A stretch of 64,000 nt of DNA. Origin: Polymorphobacter megasporae. GTDB lineage: Bacteria > Pseudomonadota > Alphaproteobacteria > Sphingomonadales > Sphingomonadaceae. Below the pieces are notes generated by a model. The model made no database searches, was not told the origin of the DNA, and was given only the letters and a program-made list of their open reading frames with translations. Within the stretch, counting starts at the first letter, position 1; each line of letters opens with the position of its first letter. Positions 44,066-51,987 of this stretch are shown here, one piece after another. Position numbers and translations under genes: made by a program. Location: positions 2,232,001 to 2,296,000 of the forward strand of contig NZ_CP081848.1 of assembly GCF_018982885.2 (NCBI RefSeq). Direction: 5' to 3'.

Positions 44066-44874
44066 TAGCCTCGACAATCACCGAGCACGTCGCTGGCTTG
44101 GCCGCCGCGCAAGATCGGAAGGACCGCGCCGTTGCGGCAATTGCTGGTCTGGATCGCCCTAACCTGGCGGCCAGTTCGACCGCGCTGATGAACGCCGACG
44201 CGATCCTGAGCAAGGCTGAGGAGCTCCTTACGACGACCGCGATGAGGTTGTCGCAGCTTGAAACCACTCAGGTCCTTGTCACCCGACTGACCGCAGAGCT
44301 TGCCGAGGCGACTGAGCGGTATCGTGTCCTCGGTGAGCTGGCCCAGCTGACCGATGGCCGAAACGCCCATCGCTTGCGCCTGCGCGATTTCGCTATCGCC
44401 GCGACGTTCGACCTGGTCCTCGAAGCGGCCAACCTGCGCTTTGGGCGTATGTCGCGCGGTCGGTTCTCCCTGCTGCGGAAGTATGAGGGGGGCGACGGCC
44501 GGGCTAGGGCAGGATTGGACATCGAGGTTTACGACGCCCACACCGATCAGAAACGCGACGCTCATACGCTCTCAGGCGGGGAGGGGTTTCTGGCATCGCT
44601 GTCATTGGCGCTCGGGCTTTCCGATGTCGTCCAGGCAGAGTCCGGCGGCGTCAAACTCGACGCGGTCTTTATTGATGAGGGTTTCGGCCACCTCGACGAC
44701 GAGACCCTCGATGTCGCCCTCGATACCCTGCGTGACCTCGTGGGCCAGGATCGAGCGGTCGGCGTCATAAGCCACGTCGAGGCTGTGAAGGAGCAGATCC
44801 CCATGGGCTTCGATGTGGTTCGCCAGCCGCAGGGCAGCGTCATAAGTCAGCGGGTCGGAATCTAGGGCAAAGCC

Positions 44875-45573
44875 ATGCCGGCAAACGAAGCAGAATACTT
44901 GGCAATAGCGGTTCGTGAGGCCGCAAAGGCGGCGCAGACGTGCCTGGTTGAGGGGTTCCCAAATCAGACCGACCGCTCGTCGGTTCCACTGGTCCAACTT
45001 GAACTAGACGAGGCCGCCCGACTGATCACCGCGGCCAAGCCAAAGGCGGTCTACATGGTCGAGGTCGCCTTCGATGCAGAGGAGGCTATTAATGACGCCC
45101 GAGAAGCGCTGGCCGAGCTCGGCGTAGAGAAGCTGCCCGCGGCGCTAAAGGCCGCTCACCGACGGGTAGCAGGGCATGTCGGTGAAAATTGCACGACCTT
45201 GGCGGCCTTCATGGTTGATGGCGTGATGCATACGACCATCGCGTCAGTCGATTGGCATGATGAGTTTGAAGAGGCCGTTGACGAGACCCTGGACGCGGCG
45301 AGGGCGGAGAGAAAGACTAACGGCCGGGCAGAGGCCAAAGCGGCCAGCGCTGAGATCGCCGCAAAGGCGGCGATCCTCGCAGTGCATCCGTCGTTCAATT
45401 TCAGCCGGGTGTCGTTTGAGAAGCGGCTCACCTTGGCCGAGGCGATGTTCACAGAATGCGAGGAGGACGAGCTGCGTGAGATAACACGCGTTGCTGAGAA
45501 CCTATTTTGGCTGGAACAGTCAGGGTTCCGACGTAACGCTCAGCCCAATATCGTTGAGGTTTCAGGGCGCTGA
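44875..45573 (+). CDS. Unrecognised third gene of the sbcDC operon
   Basis: A 232-aa acidic, mostly helical protein starting 9 bp after sbcC. Visible stretches are YLAIAVREAAKAAQTCLVEG, VYMVEVAFDAEEAINDAREA and NFSRVSFEKRLTLAEAMFTE. No catalytic motif, signal or membrane segment is seen. Its tight position suggests a partner or regulator of the SbcDC nuclease, and I know no named family. Its last 34 bp overlap the convergent helicase gene. Confidence 0.7.
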   Translation: MPANEAEYLAIAVREAAKAAQTCLVEGFPNQTDRSSVPLVQLELDEAARLITAAKPKAVYMVEVAFDAEEAINDAREALAELGVEKLPAALKAAHRRVAGHVGENCTTLAAFMVDGVMHTTIASVDWHDEFEEAVDETLDAARAERKTNGRAEAKAASAEIAAKAAILAVHPSFNFSRVSFEKRLTLAEAMFTECEEDELREITRVAENLFWLEQSGFRRNAQPNIVEVSGR

Positions 45574-46700
45574 TAAAAGGAAAATCCGGGTGGCAGCGCT
45601 GCTGATTTCCAGTCCATAGCTACAGCCACGCTGTGCCTAGCGCGGGTGACGGCGACATAGAATTTGGCGCGGCTTTGCGCCGCGAGTTCGGAAGCCGGAT
45701 CGACCAGCCATTTCTGCATGGGGCCCGTAGGGAGGATGACGACGTGGTCGAAGCCTCGACCCTTGGACTCTCCAAAATTCATCACCTGCGACGACGGATC
45801 AACACCACCGGCCGTGACCTTGTCGCGGAGTTGCATCGGTCTGACGGTCGCTAGGTAATGAGCGTAGTCCGAAATCCTCAGGATGAAGACGCCGGCGTTG
45901 GCCGACGGAGGGTTCCGGCAAGTCGCGCAGTCGCAGGCCTGGGTGGCGGCTAGCCCAGGAAATAGACGAGCCGACACGGCGCAAATAGCCGCGCTGTTGC
46001 GGTGCGACCGATTCAGACTCGCGTCGTCGATCTCGATCTTGAGCTTTTGGGGCAGCGTCCGCAGAAAGTCGGCGATGCCGCCTTCGGCGTACTTCGCGAG
46101 ACGGCGCTCGTTGTGGGTCAGGTAGGTGACCTGACGAGGATCGCCGACCATCAACAGGTGGGCGGGACTTCGCGCCAGCGCCTCGAGGATATCGAGGTCA
46201 TAACCGGCTAGGTCCTGGACCTCGTCGACGAAAACGTTGGGGAACACCCGACTCAGCCTGTCGATCACCGCGCCGCCACTCGCCGCATTACAACGCATCA
46301 CCAGCTTCGACAGCTTGTCAGAGAAGACCCGGCCGCGACCGTCGAAGAAGTGACGGGCGATATTGTCCTCCGGCCAGGGCACCTTGACCCCGGCTTTGTT
46401 CGTGAAACGAATGGCCGACTGCGCCTGGACCAGCAGCATCCCCCTGACCGGAAAGTCGAACACCGCGCCTTGGAACGGCATGACGCCGTGGGTGATCAGG
46501 AAGCTAAACCAGGTCGTGATGACCACGTTTGCCGGGACGCGGCCAGCGACGTCAAAGAACTTTTGGCGGATCTCCGCCTCATTGGATTCCGTGTAGGTGG
46601 TGATCAGGACCCGCTCGTTTTTGATCTTCAGCGCCTCGTGTACGAGGTAGGTGGTCTTGCCGGAGCCGGCCGCCGCGACGACGAGCCTGTTGGCGGCCAT
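45540..46700 (-). CDS. UvrD-like helicase, GajB-like partner of an OLD nuclease
   Basis: A 386-aa SF1 helicase-like protein with Walker A VVAAAGSGKTTYLVHEALK, Walker B FPNVFVDEVQDLAGYDLDIL, LLMVGDPRQVTYLTHNERRL, and the C-terminal motif VI FYVAVTRARHSVAVAMDW. Gabija GajB proteins are about 490 aa; this one is roughly 100 residues shorter and its inserted 1B/2B subdomains look minimal. It starts at ATG 46700 (TGATG overlap with the nuclease stop; a GTG at 46703 is possible). The pair is the Gabija-like, class 2 OLD arrangement. Confidence 0.8.
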   Translation of the reverse strand: MAANRLVVAAAGSGKTTYLVHEALKIKNERVLITTYTESNEAEIRQKFFDVAGRVPANVVITTWFSFLITHGVMPFQGAVFDFPVRGMLLVQAQSAIRFTNKAGVKVPWPEDNIARHFFDGRGRVFSDKLSKLVMRCNAASGGAVIDRLSRVFPNVFVDEVQDLAGYDLDILEALARSPAHLLMVGDPRQVTYLTHNERRLAKYAEGGIADFLRTLPQKLKIEIDDASLNRSHRNSAAICAVSARLFPGLAATQACDCATCRNPPSANAGVFILRISDYAHYLATVRPMQLRDKVTAGGVDPSSQVMNFGESKGRGFDHVVILPTGPMQKWLVDPASELAAQSRAKFYVAVTRARHSVAVAMDWKSAALPPGFSFYQRPETSTILG

Positions 46701-48334
46701 CACGGCGCGATGGCCTGGGTGATGTAGTCCGGATACTTGATCCCGGTCTCTGCGGCGAAGATGGCCAACGCGCTTTCGGTCTTGTTAGAGCGCATGTGGA
46801 GGCGAAGGTCGTCGTCGGTCGTGGCCGCAGTGCCCAAGACCGCGTTGAGCGCCTCCAACCCGTTCGCCTTCAGGAGCTTCGGCTCCAGGGTGTTGTAGTT
46901 GAAGGGCTTGTCCTTGACCTTTAGGTCGCCTTCGTCGACTTCGGAGGCGAAACAAATCCTGATCGACGTGTCGCCCTTGAACGCGGCGTATTTCTTGTCG
47001 AGCGCAGCAGGATCCCCGTCGTTGTCGGTGACCACGGCCACGGGGATGTCCAGCGCTTTAGCCAGCTCTAAGAAACGCAGGAAGGCCGTGCCGACGGAGA
47101 TGACGTCGATCCCGTCCTGAATCGGCAGCTTGCCGCCGTTCGCGTCCATGTAGGCCCGCTGAACCACCAACTCGTCGGAATCGCCCTCCACCAGGATCGC
47201 CTTCTTGGCCAAGGCTAGGCGCAGAGTGTCGTAGCCCGCCAGCTTCTTGAAAAAGTTGGCCGCTTTCAGCTCCGCAATCCGCACCACCTTGCTGTCGCGC
47301 AGCACAATCAGGTGGTCGAGGCCGAGTTTGTTGGCCACGAAACTGCTGTGGGTCGAGATGATGATCTGCTTCTCGCCATGCTGGGCGGTCAGATCGGCGA
47401 TCAGCTCGTTGAGCCGCGCGTGCGACAAGTGGTTTTCCGGCTCTTCAAGCAGGATGGCCGTGGCCTCGGCGCTCTTCTTGGTGCTGAGCGCCAGCTTGGT
47501 CTTGATGACGCACTGCTCGCCCTTGCCGATGTAATGGAAGGGCACGAAGTCGATGTAGGTCATCAGGCTGCTTTCCCACGCTGTCTGGGACGACAGGTCG
47601 ACCGAGATAAAGACCGACTTCTGGCTGATCTTCGCGGCCTTGGTGATCCGCGCATTGATCAGCTGCAGGTTCTCGTCCTTGACGAAGGCCTCCTTCAGCT
47701 TGCGGTGCGCCTGTGAAATCGACGCCCGTTCGGTCTCCTGCAGCACGTCGCGGATGATTCGCGAGATGTAGACGTCGGAGCCGTTCTGCAGTCGGGCGCT
47801 GGTCGAATCGATGAGGGCGGACTTGATCGGGATGTTGCGCGAGGTGATGCCCTTGCGCGCGAACGACCGCATGGTCGCGGTGTAGTATTCAACCGGAATC
47901 GAGGTCAGCTCGCCGGCCGCCACCAGCGCCTCATAGGCGCCTTTGTAACTCTCCTCGTCGAACTCGACGCGGTAGACCACGCCGCTGGCCTTGATCTTCT
48001 CGGAGTTGCCGTCGCCCTCGAGCTCCGCCAGCTCGTTGGAATCACCGGAGAAGAACAGCTCGATGGTGATGGCCGGAGGCGGCAGGGGTGTGCCGGTCTT
48101 GAGGCTTTCGATGTACTTCTGCTGGGCGGCCAGGTTGAAGAGGTAGCTGGTCAGGTCGTTCTTGAGCGGGCGGCCGTGCAGCATGCCGGTCAGCGCCAAA
48201 TGGACCGCCTCCAGGATCGTCGTCTTCCCGGACTCATTGCCGCCGACGATAACGTTCAGGGCGTCGTTGAGCTTGAGACAAAACGTCTCCTCGTAGCACT
48301 TGAAGTTGGTGATTTTTACCTTGGCGATCTTCAT
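46700..48334 (-). CDS. OLD-family ATPase-TOPRIM nuclease, GajA-like
   Basis: A 544-aa protein. The ABC-type ATPase has Walker A IVGGNESGKTTILEAVHLAL (residues 29-48), LLEEPENHLSHARLNELIAD and ISTHSSFVANKLGLDHLIVL. From about residue 375 a TOPRIM domain has KAILVEGDSDELVVQRAY and AVVTDNDGDPAAL. This is the GajA/class 2 OLD layout, a DNA-nicking enzyme held in check by nucleotides until phage infection. It diverges from the HNH gene over 139 bp with an AT-rich ATATATATAAG, a probable -10 region. Confidence 0.85.
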   Translation of the reverse strand: MKIAKVKITNFKCYEETFCLKLNDALNVIVGGNESGKTTILEAVHLALTGMLHGRPLKNDLTSYLFNLAAQQKYIESLKTGTPLPPPAITIELFFSGDSNELAELEGDGNSEKIKASGVVYRVEFDEESYKGAYEALVAAGELTSIPVEYYTATMRSFARKGITSRNIPIKSALIDSTSARLQNGSDVYISRIIRDVLQETERASISQAHRKLKEAFVKDENLQLINARITKAAKISQKSVFISVDLSSQTAWESSLMTYIDFVPFHYIGKGEQCVIKTKLALSTKKSAEATAILLEEPENHLSHARLNELIADLTAQHGEKQIIISTHSSFVANKLGLDHLIVLRDSKVVRIAELKAANFFKKLAGYDTLRLALAKKAILVEGDSDELVVQRAYMDANGGKLPIQDGIDVISVGTAFLRFLELAKALDIPVAVVTDNDGDPAALDKKYAAFKGDTSIRICFASEVDEGDLKVKDKPFNYNTLEPKLLKANGLEALNAVLGTAATTDDDLRLHMRSNKTESALAIFAAETGIKYPDYITQAIAP

Positions 48335-48473
48335 TCGCGCCCCTTGATGTTCAGTTCGTGAAACGCTGCACCCGCGATTCGCAATATATATAAGCCTATC
48401 ACTACCCTGGTCGATCTGCCGGGGCGTTTAACCCGTCGTCGCGGGACTTAGTTGGCAAGCAGGGGAGGGTGCC

Positions 48474-49415
48474 GTGGCGAAAGAAAAAGGGGAGCCGTTC
48501 GAGTTCGACGAGCCGGCTGCCCGGTCTCACAGCCCGCCCGGCTGGCCGATCCATACGCTCGAGATCAAGCCGGACGGCAAGGCGCCCAAGCAGCACGGGG
48601 CTGACACCTACCGCTTTGGTGCGGCGCTGACGCTGGCCGTCATCCTGCCTCGCCGTGGATGGACGCTCGTCAAGAAGACCAAGAACTACGCCTACCTGAT
48701 CCCCCCGCCCTACCAGCTGGAGCGGCCGTTCCACATCACCATCGCGGTCCCGCCGGACGAGGAGTGTCTCGCCATCGCGAACCGGAGCTACGCGAGCGGG
48801 GAAAGCTGGACGGGGCAACTCGGCGAGTGGCCCGCCTGGTACTTCCACGAGCGCAACATGAACGTGCAGAAGCTCGAGCGAGATCGGGCGACGGGCGCGA
48901 TGATCGTGGAGGTCATCGAGCAGCCGCCAAAGTCGATCCTGACGATAGGCGAATTTGGCGTATGGGAGCGGGTGGTCACCGCCATCGGTGGCCGCTTCGG
49001 GCTCGGCCACCTACCGCCGGACTTCCCATTCCCCCCAGCGGCGACCTCCCCAAAGCCGGAGCGGGCGCCATTGCTGCCGCCGCCGATGTGGGAGGGCGCC
49101 CCGGTCGGTGTCGAGCTCACGAAGTACGAGCGCAGCCGCGAGGCGCGCCGGCAGTGCATCGAGCACTACGGCCCGATCTGCCAAGCCTGCACCCTAACCT
49201 ATGAGGAAAAATATGGCGCGATCGGCGCGGAGCTGATCCACGTCCACCATCTGACGCCGCTGTCCGAAATCGGCGAAGCCTACGAGGTTGATCCGGTCTG
49301 CGACCTCGTCCCGCTTTGCGCGACATGCCACCATGTCGTTCACAGCCGCATCCCGCCCTACAGCTTGGAAGAGGTCCGGCGCGCGATCCACGGCGCGTGG
49401 CCCGTCGGCCAATAA
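48474..49415 (+). CDS. HNH endonuclease with an unrecognised N-terminal domain
   Basis: A 313-aa protein whose last 100 residues form an HNH nuclease: REARRQCIEHYGPICQACTL, LIHVHHLTPLSEIGEAYEVD and CDLVPLCATCHHVVHSRIPP (Cys pairs for zinc, HH catalytic). The first 200 residues (RFGAALTLAVILPRRGWTLV, YPP-rich middle) are not recognised and may be a sensor or modified-base reader, as in other restriction-like HNH proteins. The start is GTG 48474 with GGGGAGGG upstream. It diverges from the OLD nuclease gene and is followed 10 bp later by a DUF2971-type gene. Confidence 0.82.
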   Translation: MAKEKGEPFEFDEPAARSHSPPGWPIHTLEIKPDGKAPKQHGADTYRFGAALTLAVILPRRGWTLVKKTKNYAYLIPPPYQLERPFHITIAVPPDEECLAIANRSYASGESWTGQLGEWPAWYFHERNMNVQKLERDRATGAMIVEVIEQPPKSILTIGEFGVWERVVTAIGGRFGLGHLPPDFPFPPAATSPKPERAPLLPPPMWEGAPVGVELTKYERSREARRQCIEHYGPICQACTLTYEEKYGAIGAELIHVHHLTPLSEIGEAYEVDPVCDLVPLCATCHHVVHSRIPPYSLEEVRRAIHGAWPVGQ

Positions 49416-49425
49416 GGAGGGGGCG

Positions 49426-49764
49426 ATGGCCACGAACGAAGACCGTCACAAGCTCGTCTACAAGTATCGCGCCTTCAGCCATCACAGCTTGGACATGCTG
49501 GTCGAGGATCGGCTGTACTTCGCCGACCCCAGCACCTTCAACGACGCCCTGGACACCAAACCCAGGCTAGATCCGGACATCGACAACCAGGCCCTCGAGC
49601 GCGTCCTCGCCATTGATGGCGACGACGTCGCGCTTCTTGCGCAAGGCTGCCGACTGGCCGAGCCGTTAAAGCAGGTGGCCTTGTGGAATTGGGTTTCCTT
49701 GGCGGTGTCGCCGGTGCCCTCGTCGATATGGGTTTTGCCTTCCTTGAGCTTGATCGCGGACTAG
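49426..49764 (+). pseudogene. Truncated DUF2971 protein gene
   Basis: ATG 49426 follows AAGGAGG and opens KLVYKYRAFSHHSLDMLVED and RLYFADPSTFNDALDTKPRL, typical of DUF2971 proteins, which are usually 250-300 aa. After about 84 codons (near 49673) the likeness ends and the frame runs into unrelated sequence to 49764. So the gene's 3' two thirds were replaced. DUF2971 genes are frequent in defence islands, function unknown. Confidence 0.7.
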
Positions 49765-49957
49765 GCGAGGCTGCGAATCGGCTCGGTGAACTGATTAGCT
49801 TGCGCCGATCTCCGCAGTCCTCTGAAAGCCAGTCGGACGCTTCGGCGTGCCACAGGCGGTTGGAAGTCGACATGAACAAATGGCGGGTTTCGGGAGCAGC
49901 GCGGCCTAACTGCATGTCGTCTTCTGGGTCAGCGTGCATAGCGGCTGACAATTTGGC
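49673..49957. other. Sequence that replaced the DUF2971 tail, origin unknown
   Basis: Read on the minus strand, one frame gives IKLKEGKTHIDEGTGDTAKE preceded by TEPIRSL and an amber codon, which looks like a coding remnant rather than random sequence. I cannot name the family. There is no intact gene and no terminal repeats were seen. Confidence 0.3.
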
Positions 49958-50617
49958 TTACAACGCATCCTCGAGTTCGCGGAGCATGACGATCAGGTCA
50001 GCTGGAAACAGATCCCCATTTATGACCATTCTACCGTTCTCTACGGGCGAATATGTCAAACCCTGCCACGTTGCCGTCTTATTGTCGGTGATGTTTACCT
50101 CGTTGCCGTGAGATAGCGCATTCCTCACGATCCGAGCAAACTGCCAGATCGCGGGCCAAGAAGCGATTGGGCCATACTTATCGTTAAGGTGCTGCTTGTG
50201 GGTCTCGAAGTATGATACGACCAGCATATTGCTGATACCTAACAAAAACGGGCCTAACGCACCCAGCTTTACGGTGTCCTCGCGACCTGTCTTACGAACC
50301 GTTGCGTATCGCTCGAATTTAATTTCGTGTGGAATGCCGTTCAGAACGGCCGAGTAAATCACGAGGTCGGGCACCAGGCGCAAGGTTACGTCACATAAAA
50401 TCCCACCGAGTTCGGCGTAATGGCCGTGCTCCCATGGTTTTGCAGGGCTGGTCGAATGGGGACTCCAAACATCGACAAGCGCGCTGAAGCCCATTAGCGC
50501 AACGACAAAGCTGTTGACGGCCTCATGCGCGCTTTCGGTCGACACAAACTTGAGTTCGGTAGCTGACTCCGGCTGCATTAGCTCACGGTCGCCGCCAATC
50601 TGTAATCGCTTTACCAT
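49958..50617 (-). CDS. Unrecognised protein of the defence island
   Basis: A 219-aa protein from ATG 50617 with GAGGG upstream. Segments SAHEAVNSFVVALMGFSALV and LGALGPFLLGISNMLVVSYF are hydrophobic but not clear membrane helices, and WQFARIVRNALSHGNEVNIT resembles the RNAxxHG pattern (RxxxxH) of HEPN-like ribonucleases and related proteins. If that is the HEPN motif, the protein could be an RNA-cutting toxin; this is a motif-only suggestion. Lower GC than the core genes suggests transfer. Confidence 0.6.
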   Translation of the reverse strand: MVKRLQIGGDRELMQPESATELKFVSTESAHEAVNSFVVALMGFSALVDVWSPHSTSPAKPWEHGHYAELGGILCDVTLRLVPDLVIYSAVLNGIPHEIKFERYATVRKTGREDTVKLGALGPFLLGISNMLVVSYFETHKQHLNDKYGPIASWPAIWQFARIVRNALSHGNEVNITDNKTATWQGLTYSPVENGRMVINGDLFPADLIVMLRELEDAL

Positions 50618-51117
50618 CTAACCCTCGTGATACTCTTTAGCGGCAGGTGTGCTGGCTGACGAAGATCACCGGCTCCCTTGAAGCGCCGCTCCAGCGAGTG
50701 CTGATAAACCCGGTTTAGCTTACATGAACGGACGGTAGAAGTGCGGATGCCGTCAACGGGCCCGGACTGTCGCCATATGGGTCACTGGCACGAGCGGAGA
50801 AGGGGCCGCATTCGCGCAAAAATTGGCCATTCATTGTTGCTTGACCACCACCCGGTTTCGCACGTTTGATCTTTTGGTTCGCCCGCTTGCTTCTCTACCT
50901 TTGAGAGGCTGGTGTCTGAGAGAGGATCAACTGCGAAGGCAGGGGTGAGGACGCGGCCGTTACAGGAAGCGGCCTGATCCTGTGCGTTGCAGACGGGAGG
51001 GGTGACCAGGCCGTCATCCGCATCGCTGTCGACGCGGCACCAATCTTTCACCCCTTCCGTCGTGATGATAGCCAGTGAGTTCATCGACTACTTAGCATTT
51101 CAGGATGGAAGAGATAA
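50618..51117. other. Gap between two unrecognised genes
   Basis: About 500 bp without a convincing gene. A minus-strand frame from 51084 to 50782 is open but has no ribosome site or recognisable residues. The promoter of the plus-strand gene at 51118 should lie at the right end. Confidence 0.4.
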
Positions 51118-51630
51118 ATGGGCGCGGTCTACAGGCCCCTTAAAGATGCGTTAAACACGCTTGGGATCAGTCAGGCATCTCAAATACTGGCTAAGGCTGA
51201 ACGAGAACTTGCGCGAATGGATAACGCCGAGACTCTGGATGACGAACGGGATGCTTTATTGAACTGTGCCCTAGCCCTGTGGCATATGTCGGACTGGGCG
51301 TGTAAAACCCTCAGAGACGAGAAGAGGAATGATGTTAAGGCATTCTTTGGCGTCGAAAGCGGTCAGGTGAAAGTCAATCATGTCAACAACTGGGTACGTA
51401 AGAATTGCCAAGAAGCGGAACTTGTTCAGGCTATGGCAACCGCTGCCAAGCATGTGAATTTCGATCATCATAACACGTTTGACCCTGACCGTACGCCACT
51501 GTCGCCATACAAGCGCGGATCGCTGTCTTTGATCGATAAGCAGGGGAACGTAGTTTTAACCCGATTGGCCATTCAAAAATTGATCTATTTTTGGAAGAGC
51601 CAAATCGGCGAGATCGAGTGGCTATACTGA
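51118..51630 (+). CDS. Unrecognised 170-aa protein
   Basis: A 170-aa soluble protein from ATG 51118 with GGAAGAGA upstream. Readable parts are LNTLGISQASQILAKAERE, ALALWHMSDWACKTLRDEKR and MATAAKHVNFDHHNTFDPDR, which suggest a helical protein with aromatic and His-rich sites, and a tail KLIYFWKSQIGEIEWLY. No family is recognised. GC is clearly lower than neighbours, fitting recent acquisition. It stands alone. Confidence 0.65.
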   Translation: MGAVYRPLKDALNTLGISQASQILAKAERELARMDNAETLDDERDALLNCALALWHMSDWACKTLRDEKRNDVKAFFGVESGQVKVNHVNNWVRKNCQEAELVQAMATAAKHVNFDHHNTFDPDRTPLSPYKRGSLSLIDKQGNVVLTRLAIQKLIYFWKSQIGEIEWLY

Positions 51631-51987
51631 AAAACGCGGGCGTTGCCGTCCGATTTCCTGTTTGCCGCATAACAGTTTCTCTTAGGCCTGAACCGTCAGC
51701 ACCACGAACGCCTTAGCGTCAGTGACCATGCCGCTGACACGCTTGGTTGCGTTCCGCGGAGCAGCGCCCGAAAGCGGCCGGTCTGCTTACGTCCCACCCT
51801 CAGCCAACCGCACGGCTCCGGGGAATGACCGCAAGCCTCGACCTGCGGGATGAACGAGCGGCCGGAGTTGGGACACGGGCAGGATGGGCGGAACGACCGC
51901 TTGTGGGTCTTACCAACGTACCGCGGTGCCTGAACCAAGGTCCGCTTTGCCGAATTTATTGGCCGTAACCGGATGCTCTCTAGGCGA
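51631..51987. other. Gene-free gap
   Basis: No gene, RNA or clear repeat is seen. It separates the unrecognised gene at 51118 from the end of the giant helicase gene; open frames here lack starts with ribosome sites. Confidence 0.4.

Larger units (their letters stand above)
40652..44865 (+). pseudogene. sbcC: SbcC-like ATPase interrupted by an IS630-family element
   Basis: Residues 1-756 (40652-42919) hold the Walker A loop GIYGPTGAGKTSILDGICFA, long coiled coils and the zinc-hook CPVC at residue 517 (GAPCPVCGATEHPRP). After the IS, 44068-44865 continues in the same frame with the signature and Walker B parts (TLSGGEGFLASLSLALGLS, LDAVFIDEGFGHLDDETLDV). Removing the IS and one TA joins NIETL to ASTITEH exactly, giving a 1021-aa SbcC. 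As it stands the N-terminal part ends at TGA 42926 inside the IS, so the ATPase cannot form a full active site unless the halves reassociate. Confidence 0.9.

Noticed and set aside
50782-51084. A 100-codon minus-strand frame
   Set aside because: No ribosome site, no recognisable residues and little compositional support.
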